Below, one piece after another: positions 36,251 through 45,404 of a stretch of DNA of 64,000 bases. Below the pieces are notes generated by a model. That model ran no database searches. It was not told where the DNA came from and saw only the letters and a list, made by a program, of their open reading frames with translations. Both the position numbers and the translations under genes were made by a program. Within the stretch, counting starts at the first letter, position 1, and every line of letters begins with the position of its first letter. Origin of the DNA: Bacillota bacterium (GTDB taxonomy: Bacteria; Bacillota_I; Bacilli_A; RF39; UBA660); NCBI GenBank assembly GCA_003149915.1, contig QAMK01000024.1, positions 78,113 through 142,112 of the forward strand, read 5' to 3'.

Positions 36251-37429
36251 TCAATTTTTTTGTTCCTTTTTTAAAAATAAAATTGGAAATCCAAAATAGA
36301 TGGCAACTGCTGGATAGATGAGAACGTGTCCAGATGTGCTGCTAATTAGGATAAGAAGCACCAAAGAAAAGAAATAGACACTTTTCTTTGGTAGTTTCCA
36401 AAAAGCAAGCACGATTGGTAAAAATAGTAAAATCCAGCCCACAATTCCATACCGGAACAACACATCGAAGAAATCGATTTCTACTAACTTATATGCGGTA
36501 TTAAAACCAACTCCGAAAATCCATTCGATTGGATTCGCAAGTAAAAACTCGTTCCAATTGATTGCTAAAAAAGATAATCGGTCATTAAATAATACGCGAT
36601 TGATAAAATCGAGACTAAAGATCTGGTCTACTTGGAAAAACTCTGCTTGAATGACCATATTTTGATAAGTCGTCGTAAACGGTAATAAGTAACATCCGAG
36701 TAACAAAACAGCACAGCAAATGGCAATCGATAACGATTTCGATGCGACGCTAAAGCGTTTCCATTTTCGGTACAACTTTGGAATAACAAAATACAAGATA
36801 ACCAATACGATACCTCCTAATGTAACTTTCGTTCCCATCAAAAGACTCGTCGTAATCGTTAATCCATAAAGAATAAGTAACCAAATCCACTTCCGATACC
36901 GAAGTAAAAACTTAGTAGCTATCGGCAACAAAGCAATCAAAATAGCACTGATTTCATTAATCGAATTAAATACACCCCGGAATCCCAATTTAGTTGAATT
37001 GGTCGGATCGTAATTGTTAAAACCGAAACCAAATAAATAAGAAAGAACAAATAAAGAAACATAAATCGTTAAATCAGCCATGGCAACGGACGGATGCATG
37101 CGCTTGGACGTAAATACATAGAAAAAAAGCAGGACGACCGGTAAATAAAACAGTTTCATCGTATTGCTAATGGTATCTACTAATGGTAAATGAAAATAGA
37201 ACAAATAATATGCCAAATACATTCCAATGGCAAGTAAGTACGGAATCATCCATTTACGCATCTTTGGATTCCATAATAAATAGACGATCATAAAGCAGAA
37301 AAACGACCCACGAATAAAGGTGTGAATCATTCCGACATCAAAACAAGCCAAAACATCCAAAATTGGTTGAATTAAAAAGAAGATGACGACTAGAATATCG
37401 CACCAACGCATCGTTTTTTTGTTTTCCAT
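36251..37429 (-). CDS. O-antigen ligase/polymerase-like membrane protein
   Basis: A 392-residue protein with about ten membrane helices. The overall layout and segment FGFGFNNYDPTNSTKLGFRGVFNSINEISAILIALLP resemble O-antigen ligase/polymerase (Wzy/WaaL-like) proteins, which join glycan chains to lipid or protein carriers. A large outside loop follows (TTTYQNMVIQAEFFQVDQIFS...). In Firmicutes such proteins act in capsule or wall glycan assembly, but no glycosyltransferases lie nearby, so the role is open. Confidence 0.6.
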   Translation of the reverse strand: MENKKTMRWCDILVVIFFLIQPILDVLACFDVGMIHTFIRGSFFCFMIVYLLWNPKMRKWMIPYLLAIGMYLAYYLFYFHLPLVDTISNTMKLFYLPVVLLFFYVFTSKRMHPSVAMADLTIYVSLFVLSYLFGFGFNNYDPTNSTKLGFRGVFNSINEISAILIALLPIATKFLLRYRKWIWLLILYGLTITTSLLMGTKVTLGGIVLVILYFVIPKLYRKWKRFSVASKSLSIAICCAVLLLGCYLLPFTTTYQNMVIQAEFFQVDQIFSLDFINRVLFNDRLSFLAINWNEFLLANPIEWIFGVGFNTAYKLVEIDFFDVLFRYGIVGWILLFLPIVLAFWKLPKKSVYFFSLVLLILISSTSGHVLIYPAVAIYFGFPILFLKKEQKN

Positions 37430-37468
37430 AGCATATCACCATAAACATTATACCGAATTTTAGCTATG

Positions 37469-37508
37469 AAAAAAAGGAGAAACTACAAATTTCTAATCTC
37501 CTTTTTGC
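37469..37508 (-). terminator. Terminator of mutS
   Basis: On the minus strand an AAAAAGGAGA/TCTCCTTTTT stem with an AT-rich inner part overlaps the mutS stop codon and ends in a T run. Confidence 0.75.
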
Positions 37509-40063
37509 TCATCACTTTTAATAATTTCTTGTTTCATCTCGTATAAGAAATTCAAAGCCTCTAGCGGTGTCATTGTAATCGGATCAATCTCACGAATTTT
37601 TCCGATAACTGGACTTTCCTTAGTAGGTTCTTCTTCCTCATCTACCGGTAAAAATAAACTTGTCTGAGTAAAGGTCGGTTTATCCTTATTTTTATGTTCG
37701 TAGACATCTAAAATGTCGTTCGCGCGGTCGATGATCGTTTTAGGAAGATTGGCAAGACTTGCGACGTGAATACCATAACTCTTGTCGACAGCCCCGTTTT
37801 TAATCTTATGTAAGAATGTGATTTTACCGTCTTCTTCCACTGCTGAGACGTGAACATTGCGCAAGTTTTTCAACTCTCCTGCTAGAGCGGTCAACTCGTG
37901 ATAATGAGTAGAGAACAACGTTTTGGCTTTAATTTTATCGTGAATGTATTCCAAAATCGCTTGGGCAATACTCATACCGTCGTATGTTGCCGTACCACGA
38001 CCCAATTCATCGAACAAAATCAAACTGTTTTGGGTAGCAGATGAAATGGCATTGTTGGCTTCTTTCATCTCGACCATGAAGGTAGATTCACCCGATACCA
38101 AATCGTCACTCGCTCCAATTCTAGTAAAAATCTTATCGAAAATTGGCATCGTACAACTCTTTGCCGGTACGAAAGAACCAATTTGAGCCATGATGACGAT
38201 GATAGCAAACTGCCGCATGTAAGTACTCTTACCAGCCATATTAGGACCCGTAATCAATAGGATGTTGGTGTCTTTGCCCATATTGATGTCGTTCGGAACG
38301 TAATCTTGTTGATTGACTTTTTCAACGACTGGGTGTCTAGAATCCTTAATGTTAACGACACGTTCTTTAGTAATCACAGGTCGCACGTATCCATTTTCAC
38401 TAGCCACTGTAGCAAGACTTACCATCACGTCGACTTCAGCGAGTGTTTTAGCATTCTTTTGAATTGTATGGATGTACTGCTTCGTTTTCTCACGAATATC
38501 CATAAACAACTGATATTCTAACTGTACAATTTTCTCTTCTGCTCCTAAAATGATGTTTTCCTTTTCTTTTAACCATTTGGTAACGAACCGTTCTCCCGTC
38601 GTCAAAGTCTGCTTTCGTTCATAGCCAAATTCCTCTTTAATTAACGGCACACTTCCTTTAGAAACTTCGATGTAATAGCCGAATACTTTGTTGTAACCGA
38701 CTTTTAAATTCTTAATACCGGTTCTCTCTCGTTCCTGTTGTTCCATCTGCAAGATAAAATCTTTGGAACCGGTACTGACGGAACGTAACTCATCCAGTTC
38801 AGCATTGTAACCACTCTTAATTAAGCCACCTTCCCGTAGTGTCTGTGGTGCGTCATCATTAATCGCACGGGATAATAAATCATATAAATTATCTAATGGT
38901 TCCAATGATTTATCGTATTGTAATTCTTTTAAAATTTCGTCAATTTTCGGTAAATGCGATAGCGAATTCCGTAATTGAATCATGTCTCTAGCATTTAAAT
39001 TACCATAACAGATTCTACTACTTAATCGTTCCAAATCGTAGACACCTTTCAATTCTTCCCGTAATTCATCCTTTAAGATAAATTCGGTCAAAAGTTTCTC
39101 GATGATATCGTATCGTCTTTCGATTTGTTTAACATCTGTAAGTGGATTTTCCAAATTGTATTTTAAAAATCTACTTCCCATCGCACTGCTGGTTTGATCT
39201 AATAACCATAGTAAGGAATAAGTTCGGTCACCCGTTCGAATCGTCTCAGTGAGTTCCAAGTTTTTCTTCGTATGAACATCGAACAATAAAAAGTTCTGCT
39301 CATTGACCAGTTCGACATGTTGCAAGTGACGAAGTTCTCCTTTTTTGGTATCGAAAAGATAACTAAGAAGGTGTTTAATCGTCGTTACAATTCGAACATC
39401 TGAAACGTCATCGTATACAAAATGATAATCATCATTCTCATAAACGTCATCGCGAATGGTGACGACAACATTATACAAATTGCGTAACGTTGTAATGACA
39501 CCCCGATCGACTGGACTGTTGACGATAAGCTCGATAATGCCACGATTGGCAATCTCTTTCAAAAGCAAATTGGAATCGTGATCGATTACAAAAGCATAAA
39601 AATATCCAGTCGAAACATCGCAATAACTGATGCCGTAACAATATTCAAAATCGTAGACATTACCGACGTAATTGTTGTCGCCAGATGCTAAAGAATCATC
39701 TAAACGCGTTCCTTTAGTAACAACTTGAATAACTCCTCGATCGACCATTCCTTTGGCATCTTTCGGATCTTCTAACTGCTCTACAATGGCAACTTTATAT
39801 CCCTTATCGATTAGTTTATCCAAATAAACTTGATAAGCATGATGAGGTACACCACACATCGGCACACGTTCTTCTAAACCAGCACTTTTTCCTGTTAAAG
39901 TAAGTTCTAGTTCTCGTGAGGCAGTAATCGCATCTTCAAAAAACATTTCGTAAAAGTCACCAATTCGATAAAACAAAATTGTATCTTCATACTGTTCTTT
40001 AATTTTTAAGTACTGCAACATCATTGGAGACAGTTTACTTTTATCTACTTCACTACGTTTCAT
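37493..40063 (-). CDS. mutS: DNA mismatch repair protein MutS
   Basis: MutS recognises mismatches and loops and recruits MutL, whose gene is at 58.8 kb. The ~856-residue protein has the N-terminal mismatch-binding domain with the Phe-X-Glu motif (RIGDFYEMFFEDA, about residues 33-45), the lever and clamp, and the ATPase with Walker A TGPNMAGKST and ELGRGTATYDG. ATG 40063 is preferred over 40105, which lies upstream of the GGATGGGG binding site and in the promoter. Confidence 0.97.
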   Translation of the reverse strand: MKRSEVDKSKLSPMMLQYLKIKEQYEDTILFYRIGDFYEMFFEDAITASRELELTLTGKSAGLEERVPMCGVPHHAYQVYLDKLIDKGYKVAIVEQLEDPKDAKGMVDRGVIQVVTKGTRLDDSLASGDNNYVGNVYDFEYCYGISYCDVSTGYFYAFVIDHDSNLLLKEIANRGIIELIVNSPVDRGVITTLRNLYNVVVTIRDDVYENDDYHFVYDDVSDVRIVTTIKHLLSYLFDTKKGELRHLQHVELVNEQNFLLFDVHTKKNLELTETIRTGDRTYSLLWLLDQTSSAMGSRFLKYNLENPLTDVKQIERRYDIIEKLLTEFILKDELREELKGVYDLERLSSRICYGNLNARDMIQLRNSLSHLPKIDEILKELQYDKSLEPLDNLYDLLSRAINDDAPQTLREGGLIKSGYNAELDELRSVSTGSKDFILQMEQQERERTGIKNLKVGYNKVFGYYIEVSKGSVPLIKEEFGYERKQTLTTGERFVTKWLKEKENIILGAEEKIVQLEYQLFMDIREKTKQYIHTIQKNAKTLAEVDVMVSLATVASENGYVRPVITKERVVNIKDSRHPVVEKVNQQDYVPNDINMGKDTNILLITGPNMAGKSTYMRQFAIIVIMAQIGSFVPAKSCTMPIFDKIFTRIGASDDLVSGESTFMVEMKEANNAISSATQNSLILFDELGRGTATYDGMSIAQAILEYIHDKIKAKTLFSTHYHELTALAGELKNLRNVHVSAVEEDGKITFLHKIKNGAVDKSYGIHVASLANLPKTIIDRANDILDVYEHKNKDKPTFTQTSLFLPVDEEEEPTKESPVIGKIREIDPITMTPLEALNFLYEMKQEIIKSDEQKGD

Positions 40064-40093
40064 GTAATCCCCATCCTTTAATCCGTAAATATT

Positions 40094-40121
40094 ATTATAC
40101 AACAAATCCAGTTCTTGGCAA
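40094..40121 (-). promoter_or_regulatory. Promoter of mutS
   Basis: On the minus strand TTGCCA (40116-40121), a 16-base spacer and TATAAT (40094-40099). Confidence 0.65.
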
Positions 40122-40150
40122 AAGAAAAATCGTATCGAATGATACGATTT
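40118..40150 (-). terminator. Terminator of the gene at 40168
   Basis: AAATCGTATC (40127-40136) and GATACGATTT (40141-40150) form a perfect 10-bp stem with a four-base loop; on the minus strand a T-rich run follows. It abuts the mutS promoter. Confidence 0.8.
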
Positions 40151-40167
40151 GACAACTATTTTAACTT

Positions 40168-40890
40168 TTATTTTTTAACGTAAGTGACAGGTTTTTCTTC
40201 TTTTGCTCCCATAGCACCAGAATACTTATAAGACTTTTCAATTTGGTCGAACATGGCATCGATATAATTTCCAAATTGTGGTCCTTCATATATTAGATTA
40301 TCGTCTTTATCATATTCAGAATATTGAGTTGGATATAAAGAAACATTTAAGTCACGCATCTTTTTCATTGTATCAAACTCGCTACTGTTATCGTATTGAT
40401 AATTAGGTTCTTTTCTTTGAACTTGCCAAATATAAAACGGAACACTGAATGACATACAAATCAATTTTTGCTTCATTTTTCTGTAGTCCGGATCATCGCT
40501 AGTAAAGTATTCTCCAATGGTACAACGCGTACGAAGTTCTCTTAAAAATTCAACTGCTTCTGGATTCGTTTTTGGATCGGTAAATCCCTCTTCACCAATT
40601 TTTCTCGCTTGAGCAAGTTTCAAAAGTTCAGCATGGCACGTTTCTAATTCAGGTGTAGAACGCCAAGCATCATAATGAGTAAGTTCTTTCCCTTTTTCGT
40701 CTGTTGGCCAACCCACTTGATCAAAGTATTTCGATACATCAGCCGCAAGTTCTCCAAAGCGAACTAATTGCTCGATATACTCATAATAATTTGGATCGGT
40801 ATCTGGATTTTGTGCTACCCAATCGTTGATTCTTTTTAAATTAGCTGTCAACATTTCTGTTTCTGCTGTAATTGACTCTAAATTTTTCAT
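40168..40890 (-). CDS. Unrecognised helical protein, diverged paralogue 1
   Basis: A ~240-residue soluble helical protein. I do not recognise the family. It is related to the next upstream gene: the segment FDQVGWPTDEKG matches YDQNGWPEVDAF there, CTIGEYFTSDDPDYRKMKQK matches the SRTGDYQITRD region, and both end in an IDAMFDQIEKSYKYS-like helix. ATG 40890 is preferred over the TTG at 40905 because GGGGGAAA precedes it. It ends in a low-complexity tail (KEEKPVTYVKK). Role unknown. Confidence 0.6.
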   Translation of the reverse strand: MKNLESITAETEMLTANLKRINDWVAQNPDTDPNYYEYIEQLVRFGELAADVSKYFDQVGWPTDEKGKELTHYDAWRSTPELETCHAELLKLAQARKIGEEGFTDPKTNPEAVEFLRELRTRCTIGEYFTSDDPDYRKMKQKLICMSFSVPFYIWQVQRKEPNYQYDNSSEFDTMKKMRDLNVSLYPTQYSEYDKDDNLIYEGPQFGNYIDAMFDQIEKSYKYSGAMGAKEEKPVTYVKK

Positions 40891-40965
40891 ATTAATTTCC
40901 CCCAATCGATGACCTAATTATATCATATTTTTATTAAAATGTCAAAATACTGGATGTTCTAACCT

Positions 40966-41652
40966 TTAACGCGTTAAAATCTTTTCTTGATAACGATTTC
41001 TTTCATAATCATTCCGATAAGAATAGTTTTTATCGATGTAAGAAAGTAACGGTGTAATCTCTTCTGTATACTGGGCTTTCGAATTGGAATCTAACGCCAC
41101 ATCGATACCGCGATGGTTATTTTGATACAAATTCCACATTTCTAGCAACAAATTCCAATTGGATTCATCATCGCTCTGAAAAGAAGGATTGCTTTCTTGA
41201 CGCTCTAAAATTTCGGAAGATAGTCCTATCGTATGGCAAAGCACTGCTTTCTTAACCAAAGTCATGTCCCTCGTGATTTGATAATCTCCAGTTCGACTGG
41301 TAATCTCAACCTGTTTCAACAATTTTACAATCTGTTGATAAGCCGGATCTTGCCATCTTGGATGATAAGAATCAAAAATACGTGCATCTTTCGCATAGTT
41401 AGAAAGATTTTGATACGCATCTACGATTTCCCAATAAAGAGGGCTTGTCTCCTTTTGAAAGGCATCGACTTCTGGCCAACCGTTTTGATCGTAGAATTCG
41501 TGCATGAAATGAGTGACAGCTCCCAAATCACATAATGCAGACGTATAAGCATATAATGTCGTGCTTAAACTCTGCTTTGATAAACACAATGCTTTTTGCC
41601 TTACTTGATGATTCACTAGTTGTGCTTCTTGTAATAGTACTTCTTCTTCCAT
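40966..41652 (-). CDS. Unrecognised helical protein, diverged paralogue 2
   Basis: A 228-residue soluble helical protein, the older-looking partner of the gene at 40168 (same GWP motif and same C-terminal helix, low overall identity). GGGAG precedes the ATG. It lies 20 bases downstream of ylbL and the three genes are probably one transcription unit, but the relation to YlbL is unknown. Confidence 0.6.
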   Translation of the reverse strand: MEEEVLLQEAQLVNHQVRQKALCLSKQSLSTTLYAYTSALCDLGAVTHFMHEFYDQNGWPEVDAFQKETSPLYWEIVDAYQNLSNYAKDARIFDSYHPRWQDPAYQQIVKLLKQVEITSRTGDYQITRDMTLVKKAVLCHTIGLSSEILERQESNPSFQSDDESNWNLLLEMWNLYQNNHRGIDVALDSNSKAQYTEEITPLLSYIDKNYSYRNDYERNRYQEKILTR

Positions 41653-41672
41653 AAAACTTACTCCCTAAACTC

Positions 41673-42704
41673 TTATCCCTGATAATTTCTTAAAGCTTCG
41701 ACTGCTTCATCGAATGTACGAACACCGATAATATCGATATCGTATCCTTTTTCTTCTTTGAGTGCCATCGCATCCTCGTAGTTCTCACCTGCTGGCACGA
41801 TGAACAAATCTGCTTTCGAATTGACCGCTCCTCGTAGTTTATAGGTAACTCCGCCAATGGCACCGACGCTGCCATCGGCACCAATCGTACCAGTTCCGAC
41901 AATTTTGTATCCCTTTGTCAAATCTTCGTCGATTAATTTGTCATAGATGGCAAGACTAAGCAAAAGACCTCCCGAAGGACCAGATTCACTTGCTAAGAAA
42001 CTAAGTGTAATCTCGGGATTCGTCTCATATTCATATTTTTGCATCAAAGTAATGCCGATGATTTTATTCTCTTCTGTTCCTTGAATGGTAGCAGTTGCAG
42101 AAACTTGCTCTTCATCTCGTAACACTTGTAAGGATAGAACGTCACCAACATTCTTCGTATTGACAATCGAAGTCAAAGAATCGAAGTTGGATACATCTTC
42201 GCCATCGATTGAAAGAATCGTATCTCCTACCTGTAAATCGGTAATAGCTCCTTGTGCTACATAGGCAATTCTAGTCTTCTGATCAGTAATGTGGAACTCT
42301 TTCCCAGCTTTCTGATACGCTAATTGAATCGCCGTTTGATTGGCCGTATCCAAATACAAGTGATCTCTGATTTCAACGTCCTCTTGTGTTTCAGTTGGAT
42401 CGATTTTCGTATCAGCAATTTTAACTCGTTCCCAAGTATTAAATACATAACTTAGTAAATACGTAGGAACAGTCGCTCTTACTTCACTGACGTAGGCCAT
42501 ATTAAACGATCCTTCTGACTCTGTCTCATTTTCAATTTGAATTCTGTCGTTGATTGCTATCGTTCCACCACCCGTATCGATGTAATATGGAAGTTGATAT
42601 GTCATAACGACAAAAATGACCAATAAGGTCAATAAAAAGAACCAACTATCGACAATGTATGCTTTGGTTTCCTGATATATTTTCTTAAAAAATTTCTTTA
42701 ACAT
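41673..42704 (-). CDS. ylbL: YlbL-type Lon-like protease with PDZ domain
   Basis: A 343-residue membrane-anchored peptidase of family S16. One N-terminal membrane helix (WFFLLTLLVIFVVMTYQLPYY, about 21-41) anchors it with the rest outside. A PDZ domain (ITDLQVGDTILSIDGEDVS) is followed by the Lon-like domain with the Ser-Lys dyad: Ser in SESGPSGGLLLSLAIYD and Lys in GGVTYKLRGAV. In B. subtilis YlbL is encoded near ylbJ, as here, and has been linked to turnover of a cell-division inhibitor. Confidence 0.88.
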   Translation of the reverse strand: MLKKFFKKIYQETKAYIVDSWFFLLTLLVIFVVMTYQLPYYIDTGGGTIAINDRIQIENETESEGSFNMAYVSEVRATVPTYLLSYVFNTWERVKIADTKIDPTETQEDVEIRDHLYLDTANQTAIQLAYQKAGKEFHITDQKTRIAYVAQGAITDLQVGDTILSIDGEDVSNFDSLTSIVNTKNVGDVLSLQVLRDEEQVSATATIQGTEENKIIGITLMQKYEYETNPEITLSFLASESGPSGGLLLSLAIYDKLIDEDLTKGYKIVGTGTIGADGSVGAIGGVTYKLRGAVNSKADLFIVPAGENYEDAMALKEEKGYDIDIIGVRTFDEAVEALRNYQG

Positions 42705-42757
42705 GTAATCAAATCCTTAATCATATATTCTATTATAGCATGAGGATGATTAAATAT

Positions 42758-43696
42758 ATGAAAAAACTATGGAAAAAAAACAGAAATTTTTGGATTTTAT
42801 TAATATTTCTGTCAACTGTTGTGTTACTGGTTTGGCAAAGTGAACAAGTAAGAAGTTCGGTTTTAGAAAGTGTCGATTTGTTTATGACGAACTTATTTCC
42901 GGTCTTATTTCCTTTCTTTGTCTTAACAGATTGTGCCATTTCTTTAAAAATACCTATCTTGTTAGGAGAACTCTTAAAACCGATTACTGAAAAGTGGCTA
43001 CATTTAGAGCGTCCGGCCGCATTCATAATCGTCATGTCAATTTTAAGCGGTTTCCTAGCAGGAGCTAAATACACGGAAGATATGTTTCAGAAAGGATATA
43101 TCAGCGAAGAAACAGCCAATCATCTGCTCTTGTTCACTCATTACGGAAATCCGGCATTCGTTTTATCGTTCGTTGGCATCGGTATTTTAAACGATGTCCG
43201 ACTAGGTATCATTTTATATCTCACGCAACTAGGAGGTAGCTTCTTACTGGCCCGATTAACGAGACCGAAAACACTACCGTCACACCATTCCAATCATCCA
43301 CTAAAATCTGAAACCAAAAATAGATTGGGAAGTGCCATTTCAAATGCATTTACGACCCTACTCATGATGTTAGGAAGTCTATCTCTCTTTTTAATTGCAG
43401 AAAACATAATCATCACGATGGTGAGTCCCTCTCACTACGGTCAAATTGGAATCAAAATGATTTTAGAAGTCACTTCTGGCCTCGCTAGTCTAACGTATGT
43501 TGCCATACCTATCGAACTGAAATTCCTACTTGCCTCCATCTGCATCTCCCTAGGTGGTGCCAACATCCATTTGCAAGTAGCCAGTTACTTAGAAAAATCC
43601 AAATTAAAATACAAGTATTTCTTGAAAGGCCGTCTCTATGGAACAATCCTTCAAACAATACTTGTATCATTATTGATATTATGTTCGGTTGTATAA
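42758..43696 (+). CDS. ylbJ: Sporulation integral membrane protein YlbJ (SpoVV)
   Basis: A 312-residue membrane protein with about eight helices and the nucleoside-recognition (Gate) fold: SVLESVDLFMTNLFPVLFPFFVLTD, SILSGFLAGAKYTEDMFQKGYIS, LLLFTHYGNPAFVLSFVG. In B. subtilis SpoVV is made in the mother cell and helps move dipicolinic acid into the forespore. ATG 42758 (MKKLWKK) is preferred over 42740 because GAGGATG precedes it at nine bases. Divergent from ylbL. Its last 18 bases overlap the end of the converging pseudopilin gene. Confidence 0.8.
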   Translation: MKKLWKKNRNFWILLIFLSTVVLLVWQSEQVRSSVLESVDLFMTNLFPVLFPFFVLTDCAISLKIPILLGELLKPITEKWLHLERPAAFIIVMSILSGFLAGAKYTEDMFQKGYISEETANHLLLFTHYGNPAFVLSFVGIGILNDVRLGIILYLTQLGGSFLLARLTRPKTLPSHHSNHPLKSETKNRLGSAISNAFTTLLMMLGSLSLFLIAENIIITMVSPSHYGQIGIKMILEVTSGLASLTYVAIPIELKFLLASICISLGGANIHLQVASYLEKSKLKYKYFLKGRLYGTILQTILVSLLILCSVV

Positions 43697-44731
43697 GGTT
43701 ACCGTTTCGCCTTCCTCTACTTGTACGGCATCGATAGCCATCCAAGATGTTCCAGACGTTTGAATTCCAAACCCAGGATAAATTGCAATTACTCCTTCCG
43801 GTGCTGTCCAAGTTGTAGAAGCACGCATCCATGATTCGCCGGTATTCGTAATCGTAAATCCAGAAATCACATTTCCATTGCTATCTTCAAATTGTGTAAC
43901 ACCGCCAGTGACATTTGGACCGGTTGCATAATAGAAACTAATCGTATAAGTACGGCCAGGTGTAACCGGAATTTCTCGATCTAGCAATAGATCACACATT
44001 CCTGTCCCACATGTAAAATAAACCGCTTTCTCACCATCGAAAGGTGTAACATTGGAAACAAATTGTCCCGTTGCAATAATAGGACCCATCGTTATCACAG
44101 TAGAACTATTACGAACTTGTATTGGTTCATTTTCAAAACTACTATCTTGCATCATATTTCGTGTAACTGCAACAAGACCTGCTTCATCATTTACCAAAAA
44201 CGTCAAATGAATCCCATAATCTTCTTCTAAATCATCATACGTCAAATTGACATTCACAGAATAAATTGTATAAGTTCCAATATCGTAAACGCGATAAAAA
44301 TCTGATAAATCGATATTAACACTTTGATAATCTTTTGCTAGTGCACCCGCTGGTAATTCATCCGGAACGCCAGACGGGATATGATAGTTTATATTATTAT
44401 AGGTATAATGCTTATCACGAATCGTATCAGCATCTAAAGAGGAGACGTTATTTGTTACAGAAAAAATGGTACTAGTCCCATCTTGAAAGTGAAACAAAAC
44501 GGAATTAGATGTCAAGCGTTCTATACTTAATAATCCTCGATTTCTAACATCCGTCTGAATGTCCTTAGTAACCGTTTCTTTTAAAGTTTGAAAAGTATTT
44601 TTTAGATTTTCAACTTGGGCTGTATCTTTATACTTTAATAAAATAGAAAGCATGGAAAGTGATAATGTCATAACAAGTACAAAACTTGCAATCGTTTCGA
44701 CAATTGTAAATCCTTTTTCATTTCGAATCAT
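43679..44731 (-). CDS. Pseudopilin-like protein with C-terminal carbohydrate-binding-like domain
   Basis: A 350-residue protein with a type IV pilin N-terminus: MIRNEKGFTIVETIASFVLVMTLSLSMLSIL, where the prepilin peptidase would cut after Gly and Glu is at +5. The C-terminal ~130 residues (FDGEKAVYFTCGTGMCDLLLDREIPVTPGRTYTISFYYATGP; WMRASTTWTAPEGV; WMAIDAVQVEEGET) look like a CBM4/9-type jelly-roll. It may be a tip or adhesive minor pilin. Its start overlaps the preceding gene by ATGA. No prepilin peptidase is in the window. Confidence 0.7.
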   Translation of the reverse strand: MIRNEKGFTIVETIASFVLVMTLSLSMLSILLKYKDTAQVENLKNTFQTLKETVTKDIQTDVRNRGLLSIERLTSNSVLFHFQDGTSTIFSVTNNVSSLDADTIRDKHYTYNNINYHIPSGVPDELPAGALAKDYQSVNIDLSDFYRVYDIGTYTIYSVNVNLTYDDLEEDYGIHLTFLVNDEAGLVAVTRNMMQDSSFENEPIQVRNSSTVITMGPIIATGQFVSNVTPFDGEKAVYFTCGTGMCDLLLDREIPVTPGRTYTISFYYATGPNVTGGVTQFEDSNGNVISGFTITNTGESWMRASTTWTAPEGVIAIYPGFGIQTSGTSWMAIDAVQVEEGETVTLYNRT

Positions 44732-45297
44732 GATTGAATCACCTCTAAATTGGCATATCTCGTATATTCTTTTCCATTTTCAACTACTTTTCTTACAATA
44801 ATCAAGCGATATTGATTAATCGTCGTCGAATCAGCTGAATAAGATGGCATATAATCGATGTAAGTCTTAATACCGCGATCAGTGTTAACTGTAAAGATTT
44901 GATCATCTTTCTCCATCTGCTTTAACAAGTTTGTGTCATAATGAGTCAAATAGACAGCCGAAATATTCAAAGATTCTTCTAGTGCTTCACACAAATCATC
45001 ATTTTCATAGTTGAAGCCAGCCACATTCTTCCTACAATCTGTAATATCTTTATAAATATTAGTAGGATCATTTCCAAGGCCGCTTACTAAATCATTGTAG
45101 TTGTAATCAGCAAGTAACATTTGGCGAAACAAATCCGCCGCATATACACTATCGACATCATCATATTTCATTCGTTGTTTATACTCCCCAAACAATGGAA
45201 TTGTATTTTGATAAATGAAAGCAAAAAGAGTCGCAATGAAAACGGTTACGACCAAAGTTTCTAACAACATAAAGCCTTTTTCACTTTTTCTTCGCAT
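44728..45297 (-). CDS. Pseudopilin-like protein
   Basis: A 189-residue protein with a prepilin-like N-terminus (KSEKGFMLLETLVVTVFIATLFAFIY): cleavage after Gly, Glu at +5, then a hydrophobic helix. The rest is a soluble domain (DVDSVYAADLFRQMLLADYNY...) with no further motif. It overlaps the next pseudopilin gene by ATGA, so the two are made together. With the divergent PilB-type ATPase it forms a partial type IV pilus or competence-type system. Confidence 0.7.
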   Translation of the reverse strand: MRRKSEKGFMLLETLVVTVFIATLFAFIYQNTIPLFGEYKQRMKYDDVDSVYAADLFRQMLLADYNYNDLVSGLGNDPTNIYKDITDCRKNVAGFNYENDDLCEALEESLNISAVYLTHYDTNLLKQMEKDDQIFTVNTDRGIKTYIDYMPSYSADSTTINQYRLIIVRKVVENGKEYTRYANLEVIQS

Positions 45298-45404
45298 AAA
45301 AGTTTCACTCCATATCTTGCTTATCTTATAGATTTATTATATAATAATTTATGATAAAATAATAGAGGAAAAAGAATATTTTTAAAGGGGAAGGGACGAT
45401 TTTT

